Positions 46,913 to 60,019 are shown, counted from the first letter of the stretch. The stretch: DNA of 64,000 nt from Prochlorococcus sp. AG-402-N10 (GCA_003216465.1 QCIU01000003.1:120471-184470); one strand, 5' to 3'. Made by a program: numbers and translations. Notes: a model not told the origin generated them from the sequence alone.

Positions 46913-47524
46913 TTTATTTGGATCCCTTTATTTCAAGCGTAGTTCGTGAAGTAGACTTTTAACAAAAAAAAAATTAATAAAATAATTATGTATTAATGGT
47001 TGCATAATTACAGTCAAATGGTTTAGTATTTCCTTCTGGGCGAAAATATAATTTTTTGCACTACTTCGAAGACTTTCCTAAATTTATTTTTGGAAATTAT
47101 TCTAGTTTTCTAAAGATTTGATTTTTATCACCATCTTTAGCCAGTAGAGGGGTTTTCCCTTCAAAATGGGTTAACTACTTGTAGCTTAACTCCGTACCTA
47201 GAAAATTTAAAACTTAGGAACTGATGCTTTTATTGCGTCAAGATTTTACAAATTTCGGTTTGATAATTTCAAGATGTATATGCAATAAAGGTGTGAGGTC
47301 CCGTCAAGAATATATAAATTGTTTTCAATTGCTAACTTTTAGTGATTAAAAACTAACGGATCTGAGATCTTGGAAAGTCACTTTGAAATATTTTTAATGT
47401 GCACTCAAAGTAATCCTTAAATAATTTAAGGAGGCTGAATCTAAATAACTTAAGCCAAGCTTATTTTTGTTTGGGTAACGCAATTCATATTGAGTAGATT
47501 TTTTCTACAAAAGGATTTGAACAC
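46913..47524 (+). other. Intergenic region and leader of the rRNA operon
   Basis: No credible gene is seen in this 612-bp gap. It probably carries the rRNA promoter and transcribed leader. A perfect hairpin CCTTAAA-TAA-TTTAAGG lies at 47415-47431, and the RNase-processing stems around 16S would begin here. The 5' part, near 46913-47000, should also hold the invertase promoter. Confidence 0.5.
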
Positions 47525-49006
<1,482 letters not shown>

Positions 49007-49133
49007 ACAGGGAGACAACAAAATGTTAAATATTAATTTTGTCACCTTAGGTCGATCGGTATCTCAGATTCTTAATTCATTTAAGAATTTCAGTTTCTAA
49101 GTTTTTTCTAGGTCACACCCATCACTTTTTCCT

Positions 49134-49207
<74 letters not shown>

Positions 49208-49219
49208 TATCTCTATGTT

Positions 49220-49292
49220 GGGGGTATAGCTCAGTTGGTAGAGCGCCTGCTTTGCAAGCAGGATGTCAGCGGTTCGAGTCCGCTTACCTCCA
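49220..49292 (+). tRNA. tRNA-Ala (anticodon TGC)
   Basis: A 73-nt tRNA 12 bp after tRNA-Ile: acceptor GGGGGTA / TACCTCC, D-arm GCTCAGTTGGTAGAGC, anticodon loop TTTGCAA, T-arm GTTCGAGTC. The Ile-Ala pair between 16S and 23S is the common layout. Confidence 0.97.
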
Positions 49293-49559
49293 CTGAATAC
49301 CACCTCGTTACATATAGTTAAGAGGGAAATTGTTTTGAGTCGTGTCCTATTTACTCTGATTGAATCTAGCCTCCTACTTTTTATCTAAAAAATAAGATGC
49401 TGGACTCATTGAATTTTATTCATTGATTTCAGAGAACCTTGACAACTGCATAGATTATTTTTGAAGACAATAAGCATCTTTAATGATGCAGATTTATTAT
49501 TTTTGCTAATGCATTAAATAACAATTCTATTAAGCTGATGCTTCAATTTTGAAGTTATT

Positions 49560-52434
<2,875 letters not shown>

Positions 52435-52498
52435 AATAAACTTAATTTGTTGTCTTTGAAATATATAATTTTCTATGCAGTTCTCAAGGTTCAAACTA

Positions 52499-52616
52499 TC
52501 CTGGTGTTCATGGCGATGTGGAACCACTCCGATCCATCTCGAACTCGGTTGTGAAACGCATCAGCGGCGAAAATATTTAGGGGGTAGCCCCTTGAGAAAA
52601 TAGCTCAATGCCAGGT
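52499..52616 (+). rRNA. rrf: 5S ribosomal RNA
   Basis: About 118 nt, from TCCTGGTGTTCATGGCGATG to the complementary CAATGCCAGG, including GGAACCACTCCGATCCATC and GAACTCGGTTGTGAAACG. It follows 23S by 64 bp and ends just before a terminator. Confidence 0.95.
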
Positions 52617-52626
52617 AAAATATTTT

Positions 52627-52661
52627 AAAGGGTTTACTTTTTTAAAGTAAGCCCTTTTTTA
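52627..52661 (+). terminator. Intrinsic terminator of the rRNA operon
   Basis: An inverted repeat AAGGGTTTACTTT ... AAAGTAAGCCCTT followed by TTTTTT closes the operon after 5S. A G:T pair is in the stem. It reaches the stop codon of the convergent mutM gene, so it may serve both sides. Confidence 0.85.
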
Positions 52662-53537
52662 TTTCTGACATTTACGGCACCAATGTGTACTCCTTCCTGA
52701 AATCTTTTTTCTCTCAATTAAATTTTTACATTTACGACATTGCTTACCAGTTCTCCTATAAACATTAGTTTGTAATCCAAAATTACCATTTTCTCCTTCT
52801 AAATCTCTAAAGTCACTAAAGGTAGTTCCTCCCGCACCAATACTTTTTGTTAAAACCTCGACAATTGCTATTTTAAGTTTTTTTAATTCATTTTCCTTAA
52901 TTGTTCTTGCTTCTCTAAAAGGAGATATACCAGCGGAGTAAAGACTTTCATCTGCATAAATATTCCCTATCCCAGCAATGATTGTTTGATCTAATAAAAT
53001 AGATTTTATAGATCTTGTTTTATTTAAAATTATTTTTTTCAGATAACTGATATTAAACTTTTCAGAGAATGGCTCAGGTCCCAATGTTCCTAAACCTTTA
53101 ATTATTTTGTCTGGTAATAATCCGTCTTTAACCCACCACATTTGTCCAAAACTCCTTATATCAATATATCTAAGCTCATTATTTTTATTATCAAAAAGCC
53201 TGATTCTTGTATGTTTACAAGGGTTAGTAAGAATATTATTAAAAGTGAAATAACCAGTCATTCTTAAATGAACAACGAGAACCCCATTATTTACATTTGA
53301 TATTTCATTTGCATCAATATTATTACTCTGAGTTTTCTTTAGTTCCGCGATTAAATATTTTCCTCTTCTATCCCATTTATATATAAGTGAGTTTTGCAGA
53401 CCTTCTATAAAGTCATTTTTATTAGTGGGATACGCCACAGTTGACTCTCTACAGATTTCAACTCTTTTGATAATAAAATTCTTAAGTTTTTGTTCTAAAC
53501 CTCTTCTAACAGTCTCAACTTCAGGTAACTCAGGCAA
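52659..53537 (-). CDS. mutM: Formamidopyrimidine-DNA glycosylase
   Basis: The 292-residue protein begins [14 protein letters not shown]; the catalytic Pro must be residue 2, so the TTG at 53537 is fixed as the start. It has the helix-two-turn-helix block [14 protein letters not shown] and a C-terminal zinc finger ([11 protein letters not shown] ... CRKCQK; four cysteines). It removes oxidised purines (8-oxoG, FapyG) and nicks DNA. It is convergent with the rRNA operon. Confidence 0.96.
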   Translation of the reverse strand: MPELPEVETVRRGLEQKLKNFIIKRVEICRESTVAYPTNKNDFIEGLQNSLIYKWDRRGKYLIAELKKTQSNNIDANEISNVNNGVLVVHLRMTGYFTFNNILTNPCKHTRIRLFDNKNNELRYIDIRSFGQMWWVKDGLLPDKIIKGLGTLGPEPFSEKFNISYLKKIILNKTRSIKSILLDQTIIAGIGNIYADESLYSAGISPFREARTIKENELKKLKIAIVEVLTKSIGAGGTTFSDFRDLEGENGNFGLQTNVYRRTGKQCRKCKNLIERKKISGRSTHWCRKCQK

Positions 53538-53541
53538 ATCT

Positions 53542-53751
53542 TTAGGCTTTTTCTAATTCACTTTCTGCAAAATTATTAGTATTTGCTCCTCCCTCAGTTC
53601 CACTAATTCCCGCATAATTAACCTTTTCAAATCTGACTACACAGTTATACTTGATTCCGGTTGTATCGACTGAAGCAACTTTGCCAATTTCGTTGTACCA
53701 GTATGACTCTGGTCTTTTAACTCTTACAAGATCTCCTCTTGAAATTGCCAT
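53542..53751 (-). CDS. psaE: Photosystem I subunit IV
   Basis: The 69-residue protein starts [23 protein letters not shown], the SH3-like PsaE fold, with [14 protein letters not shown] in the core. PsaE is a stromal subunit that helps ferredoxin dock and cyclic flow. It lies 4 bp upstream of mutM on the same strand. Confidence 0.97.
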   Translation of the reverse strand: MAISRGDLVRVKRPESYWYNEIGKVASVDTTGIKYNCVVRFEKVNYAGISGTEGGANTNNFAESELEKA

Positions 53752-53832
53752 TAATTTAAATTTAACTAATAAAACAATACCCTAAAAGGGATATCTAAAG
53801 AAAAATTATTCACAGATATTAATCAAAACTAA

Positions 53833-54594
53833 TTAGCAGAAATCATTTATTAGATTTTTTTCGAATTCTTCTTTAGCAGGAATCCACCCTCTCCATTTTC
53901 TTCCAGGAATTCTTACATCTAAATCTTTTGTTGCACACTTTACAGAGATAATAACTTTTTTATTATTTTGATTTAGAGCGTTCAGAAATTTTCTGCCACT
54001 TCCTTCTTCTAATTCGGTTTGTTGAGTTGTTAAAGGACCATATTTTTTACTCTTTTTACTTATAAATTGATTGATCTTTTCTCCTTTAAGTGAAGTGTTA
54101 ACTTCTTGATTATTGATATTCTTTTCACTTAAAAATATTTTCGAACCAACTTCTATCGAATCTGGATTCTTGAGATTGTTAATTTCAATAAGTTCTTTAA
54201 AGTTTAAACCATATTTAGTAGAGATTTCTGTGAGACTTTCCCCTTTTTGCACGAGATGATAGTTATTTTTTATATCCTTATTAAGTTTACTTTCTTGACT
54301 AGAATCATAAATTTTTAGATTCTGTCCTACATATATATAATTTTCATCTTTTAAATTATTTAATTTAATAATGAAATCTTTTTTTATTGAATAAAGATTT
54401 GAGATACTTGTAATGGTATCTCCCACTTGTACTATATGAGTTTTTTTTAAGTCTGATATTTCATTATTAGTTGATTTTACCTTCGCAGTATTTACAATTT
54501 GATTATTTGAAGAACCAATAATTTCTTCAGCCTTTATAAAATTAGGATTGAAAAAATTAATAATGAAGGCAAATAAAATAAACGTTAATTTCAT
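53833..54594 (-). CDS. Secreted protein with two LysM domains
   Basis: The 253-residue protein has a signal peptide (KLTFILFAFIINFFNPNFIKA, abbreviated here to its hydrophobic core) and two LysM repeats: THIVQVGDTITSISNLYSIK... at about 50-95 and YHLVQKGESLTEISTKYGLN... at about 110-153. LysM binds peptidoglycan, so it probably sits in the periplasm. The C-terminal 80 residues (NNKKVIISVKCATKDLDVRI) are unfamiliar. Its partner function is unknown; it lies between psaE and the aldehyde dehydrogenase. Confidence 0.82.
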   Translation of the reverse strand: MKLTFILFAFIINFFNPNFIKAEEIIGSSNNQIVNTAKVKSTNNEISDLKKTHIVQVGDTITSISNLYSIKKDFIIKLNNLKDENYIYVGQNLKIYDSSQESKLNKDIKNNYHLVQKGESLTEISTKYGLNFKELIEINNLKNPDSIEVGSKIFLSEKNINNQEVNTSLKGEKINQFISKKSKKYGPLTTQQTELEEGSGRKFLNALNQNNKKVIISVKCATKDLDVRIPGRKWRGWIPAKEEFEKNLINDFC

Positions 54595-54666
54595 TAATTT
54601 ATCTGTTTTCTTAAAGATAATCTCTGTATTTAAAATCGCTAGACTTTTGAAACCAAATTAATTAAT

Positions 54667-56058
54667 TTAAATCTTAAAAATAAATTTTATAATTTTCATT
54701 ACTTTCTCATAAGGAGGGTATCTAAAATCTAAATCAAATAAAAAGCTTTTATAAGTTATGGATTTTTGATTTGAAAAGTTCTTAAATCCTTCCTCTCCAT
54801 GAAATTTACCCATTCCACTTTCTCCAACCCCTCCAAATGGCAAATTTGGAATAAGTACAGGCAACATAACATCGTTAATACAAACGGTGCCAGAGCTTGT
54901 AACTTTAGAAATATGATCATGGATTTTTTTGTTTCCTCCAAAAATATATATTGCTAAGGGCTTTGAAGCTTGATTAATTTTTTTTAATGCCGAATCTTTA
55001 TTGTCAATCCCAATAACTGGAAGAAGGGAGCTAAATAATTCTTTTTGAATAATATTTTTATCTTGTAATTTTACTTTTAAAATTGTGGGTGATATTTTCA
55101 TTCTTTTTTTACTACAAGTTCCTCCAAACAAAATACGTTTCTCCTTTTTATATCTTTTGAGAAGTTTTGAAGTTATGGCAAATTGGTTTTTTTGCAATTT
55201 AGATAAGTTTTTTGAGATTATGGGATCATCTCCATAAAAAATATTTATGCATTTCTTTAACTCTTCAACTAATTGATTTTCAATTTCTTTCTCTACAAAT
55301 ATATGATTAGGCGCCATACATGATTGGCCTGAATTGAAAAATTTGCCCCATACAATTCTCTTTGCTGCAATTTCTAAATTTGCATTTTTGAAAATAATTA
55401 CTGGATTTGTTCCACTAAGTTCCAAAGTTAATGGAGTTAAGTTTGTTGAAGCTGCTTTCATAATAGATTTTCCCGTTTCAGTACTTCCTGTAAAAAAAAT
55501 ATGATCGAAATTTTGTTCTACCAGTTTTATTGACTCTTTATAATCTCCCTCAATCGTTAACAAAATATCTTTTTGGAAATATTTATCAGTTAAGTTTTTG
55601 ATTAGTTTAGATGTAGAAGAACATTTTTCTGATGGTTTTATTACAGCAGTATTTCCCGAAGAAAAAATATTTACGAGGGGCTTTAAGAGATACAATAAAG
55701 GATAATTATATGGCCCTAAAATCAGTACACAACCTAGAGGTTCGTAGATTACTTTTGAGAATGATGGTAAAAGATATATTGGCGTTTTTACCTTTTTTGG
55801 TCGCATCCATAATCTAAGATTCTTCTTTATTAAGGAAATTTCTTCTTTAATTAAGAGTATTTCTGAAAGAGCTTCAAGTTCTGATTTACCTAGATCAAGG
55901 AAAAGAGCTTTAATTATTTCTTTTTTATTCTCATCTAAAAGTTGAGAAACCTTACTAATCTGCTGGATCCTCCAACTTTTACTCTCTGTTTGACCGGTAA
56001 TTACTTTATTTTTTAATTCCTCAATATTTGATTTATACGATTTATCTAAAATATTCAT
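54667..56058 (-). CDS. Aldehyde dehydrogenase family protein
   Basis: The 463-residue protein has the ALDH motifs: PYNYPLLYLLKPLVN, FTGSTETGKSIM, LELSGTNPVIIF (the Glu base) and FNSGQSCMAPNHIFV with the catalytic Cys, then FGGVGESGMGKFHGEEGF. It resembles the long-chain/fatty aldehyde (class 3) branch rather than betaine types, with a hydrophobic C-terminal tail. It oxidises an aldehyde with NAD(P). The substrate is not known. Confidence 0.88.
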   Translation of the reverse strand: MNILDKSYKSNIEELKNKVITGQTESKSWRIQQISKVSQLLDENKKEIIKALFLDLGKSELEALSEILLIKEEISLIKKNLRLWMRPKKVKTPIYLLPSFSKVIYEPLGCVLILGPYNYPLLYLLKPLVNIFSSGNTAVIKPSEKCSSTSKLIKNLTDKYFQKDILLTIEGDYKESIKLVEQNFDHIFFTGSTETGKSIMKAASTNLTPLTLELSGTNPVIIFKNANLEIAAKRIVWGKFFNSGQSCMAPNHIFVEKEIENQLVEELKKCINIFYGDDPIISKNLSKLQKNQFAITSKLLKRYKKEKRILFGGTCSKKRMKISPTILKVKLQDKNIIQKELFSSLLPVIGIDNKDSALKKINQASKPLAIYIFGGNKKIHDHISKVTSSGTVCINDVMLPVLIPNLPFGGVGESGMGKFHGEEGFKNFSNQKSITYKSFLFDLDFRYPPYEKVMKIIKFIFKI

Positions 56059-56178
56059 CTAGAAAAATTTTTATATGATAGTTAATATATCAGATTAATA
56101 ATATTAAATATCGATAAATTATTTAAACAAATAAGGCTTTATTATTTTTTATAAACAATATTAATATTAAATCTTATT

Positions 56179-56760
56179 TTGAAAATTATAAATAAAGAAG
56201 CACAATTTATTATTCCTTCTTTTTTATGTTTTTTATTATTTGTAATTATCAATTTTAAGCGCTTTTTCTTAGTTCCAGACCTTTCCTATTGGTCGAGTTA
56301 TCTTATTACTCAACCTTATCGGATATTAAGCTATAGTTTTGTTCATAAAGATTTTAATCATTTATTATCTAATGTATTTGGAATAATTGTAGTTAGATAT
56401 TGTTTTATAAATTTGAATTTGAAGAATATATTTCTTTTCCTTTATCTAATTATTTTATTAATACCAATTCAGACTTTTTTTTTATTTATAGTAGATAATT
56501 TTATATTTTATAATCCTAATCATTTGTTGGTTGGTTTTAGTGGAATTATATTTGGTACATTTTCCTTTATATTGCTTTCCTCTCTTTATGGAAAAGAATA
56601 TATTTTAAATATTTTTATTGGCTTGAAAAAGAACAATGAAATTTATAAATTAATGACCGTTTTTTTGTCTTTAGGGATTATTTATTCTTTGTTACCAAGC
56701 ATAAGCCTATCTGGACATATCGCAGGAATATTGAGTGGCTTTATTATTTTTATTCTTTGA
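56179..56760 (+). CDS. Rhomboid-family intramembrane serine protease
   Basis: The 193-residue protein has about six hydrophobic segments and the rhomboid catalytic pattern: YSFVHKDFNHLLSN (H56, H61, N65), then the serine in GFSGIIFG (S121) and the histidine in LSGHIAGIL (H180). Rhomboids cut membrane proteins within the bilayer. The start is TTG at 56179; no ATG is in a better place. It stands alone between two intergenic gaps. Confidence 0.83.
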   Translation: MKIINKEAQFIIPSFLCFLLFVIINFKRFFLVPDLSYWSSYLITQPYRILSYSFVHKDFNHLLSNVFGIIVVRYCFINLNLKNIFLFLYLIILLIPIQTFFLFIVDNFIFYNPNHLLVGFSGIIFGTFSFILLSSLYGKEYILNIFIGLKKNNEIYKLMTVFLSLGIIYSLLPSISLSGHIAGILSGFIIFIL

Positions 56761-56847
56761 AGCGAGAATATATTTTTCCTTAGTATTGATTAAATTAACT
56801 GCCTCTAAATCTTAAAAATTTTATTTTATTTAGTTAACATATCATTA

Positions 56848-57738
56848 ATGAAGAAAAATTTTTCAATCAGACTAATATCTAATGATGAGATCCAGAAAGT
56901 TACTGATTGGGCTAGGTTAGAGGGATTTGCTCCTGGCTTTGATGACATCTCAATTTATAAAAATACAGATAAAAAAGGGATATGGGTTGGATGTCTTGAT
57001 AACGATCCTATAGGCTCTATAGCTTGTGTTAAATATAATTCTTCTTATGGATTTATAGGATTATTCATCGTAAAAAAAGAATTCCGAAATATGGGTTATG
57101 GAGTGAGATTATGGAAACATGCATTAGATTATTTGAAAAATGTTGATTGTATTGGTTTAGAAGCAGCTCCAAACAGATTAGATGATTATCAAGCATGGGG
57201 TTTTAAAAAATCCTCAATAACAAATAGATGGAAATTAGAGGGTATTCAAGATTTGCTAAATGGTAATTTTTATAAAGATGAAAATAATACTTTTAGTGTA
57301 GTTCCAGGTAATCAGATTTCTCCTGAAGCTGTTTTAATATATGATTCTCAGCGAGAACCTAGTCCTAGGCCACATTTCTTGAACGATTGGCTGAAGAATT
57401 CTTTTGGAAATGTTAGTGCGCTTGTTGATAATAATGGTATGTGTCATGGCTTTGGGAGGATAAGACCTTGCATGCTTCAAGGTGAAAATCAAGGTTGGCG
57501 AATTGGACCTCTTCTGGCTGATACACCTCCTTTAGCAGAATTACTTATTAGAAAACTAGTTAGAAATCTAGAAGCTCAAATCTTATTGGACTGTTCGAAT
57601 CTTAATCCTTATGCAAATTACCTATTATCTAGTATGGGTTTTAAAGAAATTTCACAAACTTATAGAATGTATAAAGGTATTCAACCTTCATGCCCAATGA
57701 ATCAGGTATATGGACTTGCTTGTTTAGAGTTAGGCTAG
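56848..57738 (+). CDS. GNAT-family N-acetyltransferase (two GNAT domains)
   Basis: The 296-residue protein has a GNAT acetyl-CoA site, FIVKKEFRNMGYGVRLW, with the R-x-x-G-x-G/A pattern, in the first half. The second half has another GNAT-like half ending in ANYLLSSMGFKEISQTYRMYKG. The substrate is unknown; similar proteins in cyanobacteria are annotated only as acetyltransferases. Confidence 0.82.
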   Translation: MKKNFSIRLISNDEIQKVTDWARLEGFAPGFDDISIYKNTDKKGIWVGCLDNDPIGSIACVKYNSSYGFIGLFIVKKEFRNMGYGVRLWKHALDYLKNVDCIGLEAAPNRLDDYQAWGFKKSSITNRWKLEGIQDLLNGNFYKDENNTFSVVPGNQISPEAVLIYDSQREPSPRPHFLNDWLKNSFGNVSALVDNNGMCHGFGRIRPCMLQGENQGWRIGPLLADTPPLAELLIRKLVRNLEAQILLDCSNLNPYANYLLSSMGFKEISQTYRMYKGIQPSCPMNQVYGLACLELG

Positions 57739-57830
57739 TCATTTCTCTAAAACGTTATATTTTTCTTTTCCTATTGATCTTTCATAACTGAAACTTTGTA
57801 GAGTTATTGCTTTATTAGGTTTTGAGAAGG

Positions 57831-58085
57831 TTAATTCTCAGCTGTTTTTAATATCCTTTCTACAGTATCTGCATTGATTATTATGATCTCTCCATTATCA
57901 ATGTCTGCCACTTGAAACAAGGTCCATGAATTTGGATTTCTTGCTCCTCCTATACAGTTAATAACTTGCCCAATCCAATATTCATGGCGACCGTTTTGTG
58001 TATTCCCTGGAGACTTTTCATCTCTTATTACTACATGATCACCGTGTTTAACGAAAAGAAATTCATAAGTTTCGGAAGAGGCCAT
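57831..58085 (-). CDS. Conserved hypothetical protein, DUF3104-like
   Basis: The 84-residue soluble protein, MASSETYEFLFVKHGDHVVI..., has HDG-free beta-rich content with EYWIGQVINCIGGARNP and SWTLFQVADIDNGEIIIINAD. I believe similar short proteins are common in Prochlorococcus and Synechococcus (DUF3104), but I cannot check. No function is known. Confidence 0.7.
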   Translation of the reverse strand: MASSETYEFLFVKHGDHVVIRDEKSPGNTQNGRHEYWIGQVINCIGGARNPNSWTLFQVADIDNGEIIIINADTVERILKTAEN

Positions 58086-58097
58086 AGTCTAATATTC

Positions 58098-58175
58098 TTG
58101 ATAGTACAAATATACTATGAAGTCTCTGCTTTTGGTCTTATTGTATGGGTAGCATTTATTCTCTTAATCATGTAA
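58098..58175 (+). CDS. Possible tiny membrane peptide
   Basis: A 25-residue frame with a TTG start: MIVQIYYEVSAFGLIVWVAF..., one strongly hydrophobic segment with a Tyr-Tyr-Glu head. It looks like small thylakoid membrane peptides but has no family I recognise. The start is not ATG and no ribosome site is obvious, so chance is likely. Confidence 0.25.
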   Translation: MIVQIYYEVSAFGLIVWVAFILLIM

Positions 58176-58306
58176 AAATATGATTTATAAATAAAATAGT
58201 CAAATTATCTAAATTAGAAATAATTACGAGGCTATTGAAAATTTTTATGTCTATAAATGATGATTAGATTAAAAGGCATATGACTGAAAAAATAGTGACT
58301 GATCTT

Positions 58307-58441
58307 TTAAATTAAAATAGATTTCAATTGATCAAGGATATCTACATGACTAGAGACTAATTTTGTAAATAATAAATAAACTAAACCTCCCATAGCAATT
58401 CTTCCATTTATTTTTTCTAACTGTTTTAGTTTCTTAAACAA
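58307..58441 (-). CDS. Hli-like (high-light-inducible) chlorophyll-binding motif peptide
   Basis: A 44-residue frame from a TTG start. It contains LEKINGRIAMGGLVYLLFT, which carries the E-x-x-N-G-R-x-A-M chlorophyll-binding signature of Hli and Cab-type helices. The N-terminal helix is short (FKKLKQ) and the C-terminal tail SSHVDILDQLKSIL is unusual. A divergent, possibly decayed, hli gene is the best reading. Hli proteins bind pigment and protect PSII under light stress. Confidence 0.6.
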   Translation of the reverse strand: MFKKLKQLEKINGRIAMGGLVYLLFTKLVSSHVDILDQLKSILI

Positions 58442-58579
58442 TCTTTTTAAAATTATTTATTAAAATTTAGCCGCTTATATTAAAAAAAAAGTATCGGTTG
58501 TTCCCAAAAGAATTATTTTATTTGACCAACCAAAGTATATTAGTTTTCGTTAAAAAATTATTTTAAATAATGGAGGGGA

Positions 58580-58717
58580 CTAAAGCCAACCTTCTTTCAT
58601 TTTTAAATAAAGTTGTTCTGTTTCAGCAGAATAAATGTTACTTTCTTGATATGATTGCTGCTGCTGCTGTTGTTGTTGCTGAGTAGAATCGATGTCTTGA
58701 GTTTTTACTTCGCTCAT
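58580..58717 (-). CDS. Small poly-glutamine hypothetical protein
   Basis: A 45-residue frame from ATG 58717: MSEVKTQDIDST, then nine Gln codons (mixed CAG/CAA), then SYQESNIYSAETEQLYLKMK and EGWL. The conserved-looking C-terminal part (SAETEQLYLKMKEGWL) argues that it is a real gene. Function is unknown. The Gln run may vary in length between strains. Confidence 0.6.
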   Translation of the reverse strand: MSEVKTQDIDSTQQQQQQQQQSYQESNIYSAETEQLYLKMKEGWL

Positions 58718-58841
58718 TTGCCCACTAAAAAAAATGATGTGTTTATTCTCTCATATTTCAAGCTTTTTTTGTTTGTTTGAATTCTTAAATTTTATTTAAA
58801 TTTATTTTAATCTGATATTTCGCCTTTTATTTACGGAGAAA

Positions 58842-58943
58842 TCATTTGACAGCAGTAGTTTTGGAGTATAGAAATTGAACCTCCCAATATACTATTCCAA
58901 GAAAAATTGCACTTGCAAGAAGAATTTCAGAAATTGTAAGCAT
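58842..58943 (-). CDS. Small single-pass membrane peptide
   Basis: A 33-residue frame from ATG 58943: MLTISEILLASAIFLGIVYW, then EVQFLYSKTTAVK. One membrane helix and a short charged tail. It resembles the small photosystem peptides in form only. It overlaps a 62-residue plus-strand frame that looks random. Its reality depends on conservation. Confidence 0.4.
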   Translation of the reverse strand: MLTISEILLASAIFLGIVYWEVQFLYSKTTAVK

Positions 58944-59078
58944 GGCTTTATCGTTAGTATTTTAATTTTCGTATCAACTGACACAGAAATCAATAGGTAC
59001 TATATACATAAAAAAATCTTCAGTGGTCAAATTAGGTCTTTGAATATTATAAAATTAAAATAAATTTAAAATTCTTTC

Positions 59079-59513
59079 GTGGAAAATCCCATAAACATTT
59101 CTATCTTGATCCCCTTGATACCAATGGGTATGGCTTTACTTATATTGATTCTGCTAGTAAGTTTCAATAGAACAATAAATAGACTTACTAAGCCAGTTAG
59201 CGCTCTTGCAGTCTTTTCTTTATTGAGTTCTGCTTTGATAAGTACATTCTTATATTTTAAAGAAATTGAAGGCGAAGTATTTTTATCTGATTATCTAAAA
59301 CTCTTTAAAAGTACAAATTTAATACTCCACCTAAATTCTTTAACTGAAAAAATCGTAATATTTTTTGCCGTAATAATCGCAATTGTAATTGGAGTGCTCT
59401 TTTATAAATTGCCTAGGCGAAAAGGCTATGTCTCATTGATTATAGGAATAAGCTTGATTTCTTCCTCGATAATGTTTGCAGTATTTTTTCTTGATCTTTC
59501 AGTCTTAATTTAG
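59079..59513 (+). CDS. Stand-alone NdhF N-terminal-like membrane protein
   Basis: The 144-residue protein has about four hydrophobic segments and aligns along its length with the first part of NdhF (NDH-1 subunit 5): ILIPLIPMGMALL like NdhF WLIPVLPLLGAAL, then NRLTKPVSAL, ILHLNSLTEKIVIFFAVIIA, and SLIIGISLISSSIMFAVFFL near NdhF FFAYLSLFSTSMLGLVVSPN. It lacks all the proton-channel part. It may be a truncated duplicate given a new role. The start is GTG at 59079. It overlaps the end of the convergent PTOX gene by 4 bp. Confidence 0.6.
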   Translation: MENPINISILIPLIPMGMALLILILLVSFNRTINRLTKPVSALAVFSLLSSALISTFLYFKEIEGEVFLSDYLKLFKSTNLILHLNSLTEKIVIFFAVIIAIVIGVLFYKLPRRKGYVSLIIGISLISSSIMFAVFFLDLSVLI

Positions 59514-60019
59514 GATTGAGTTATCATCGCTAAGGCTTCATTAAGTTCTTCAACATGATTAAGTTCGTCTTGCGCAATTTCTTTTATCTTTTGATCTTCA
59601 GGGTGGTCTTTTAGGTATTTTGTATAGGTATTAAATGCATGCTCTTCAATTTTTATATTTACGTCATAAGCATTTCTTGGAGAACAGAAATAATAAAAAA
59701 CCATGATCCAGTAATAGACAAGCACAAGATGCCTTGCTAAAAACCTGTCAATCCAAAACTTGTCTCCTCCTCTTTTCTCCATTTCTTTTAGGTGCTCCGT
59801 CTCATTAATAGCTTGGTAAAAATGTTCTTTCATTAAAAACATTGTGGTGTCATTTTTTATTCCAAGTGATTCTTTGAAATGAAGAACAGAGAGAAAAGCA
59901 AAATAAGGAGATCTTGCAATAACTTCTAATACCCAAAATCTCTGTAAATGCCTATCTGAATAAACATAATCAAGGATCTTAACAGTATTGTTTAGAATAA
60001 ATGAATTCAAATTTTTCAT
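59510..60019 (-). CDS. ptox: Plastoquinol terminal oxidase (PTOX/alternative oxidase family)
   Basis: The 169-residue protein carries the four iron-ligand motifs of the AOX family: E32 in LEVIARSPYFAF, E73-x2-H76 in NETEHLKEM, E125/E126 in IEEHAFNTY, and E152-x2-H155 in DELNHVEEL. PTOX takes electrons from plastoquinol to oxygen and relieves over-reduction under strong light or iron shortage. It is known in high-light Prochlorococcus. It is shorter than plant PTOX (no transit peptide). Start ATG 60019. Confidence 0.9.
   Translation of the reverse strand: MKNLNSFILNNTVKILDYVYSDRHLQRFWVLEVIARSPYFAFLSVLHFKESLGIKNDTTMFLMKEHFYQAINETEHLKEMEKRGGDKFWIDRFLARHLVLVYYWIMVFYYFCSPRNAYDVNIKIEEHAFNTYTKYLKDHPEDQKIKEIAQDELNHVEELNEALAMITQS

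Noticed and set aside
57966..58097. Upstream part of the 69-codon frame ending at 58175
   Set aside because: It overlaps the DUF3104-like gene on the other strand; only the last 25 codons look plausible.
58640..58680. Trinucleotide repeat as a possible CRISPR or VNTR
   Set aside because: It is an in-frame Gln tract inside a small gene; there are no spacers.
58875..59063. 62-codon plus-strand frame (Lys/Cys/Asn-rich)
   Set aside because: The composition looks random and a better minus-strand frame overlaps its first part.
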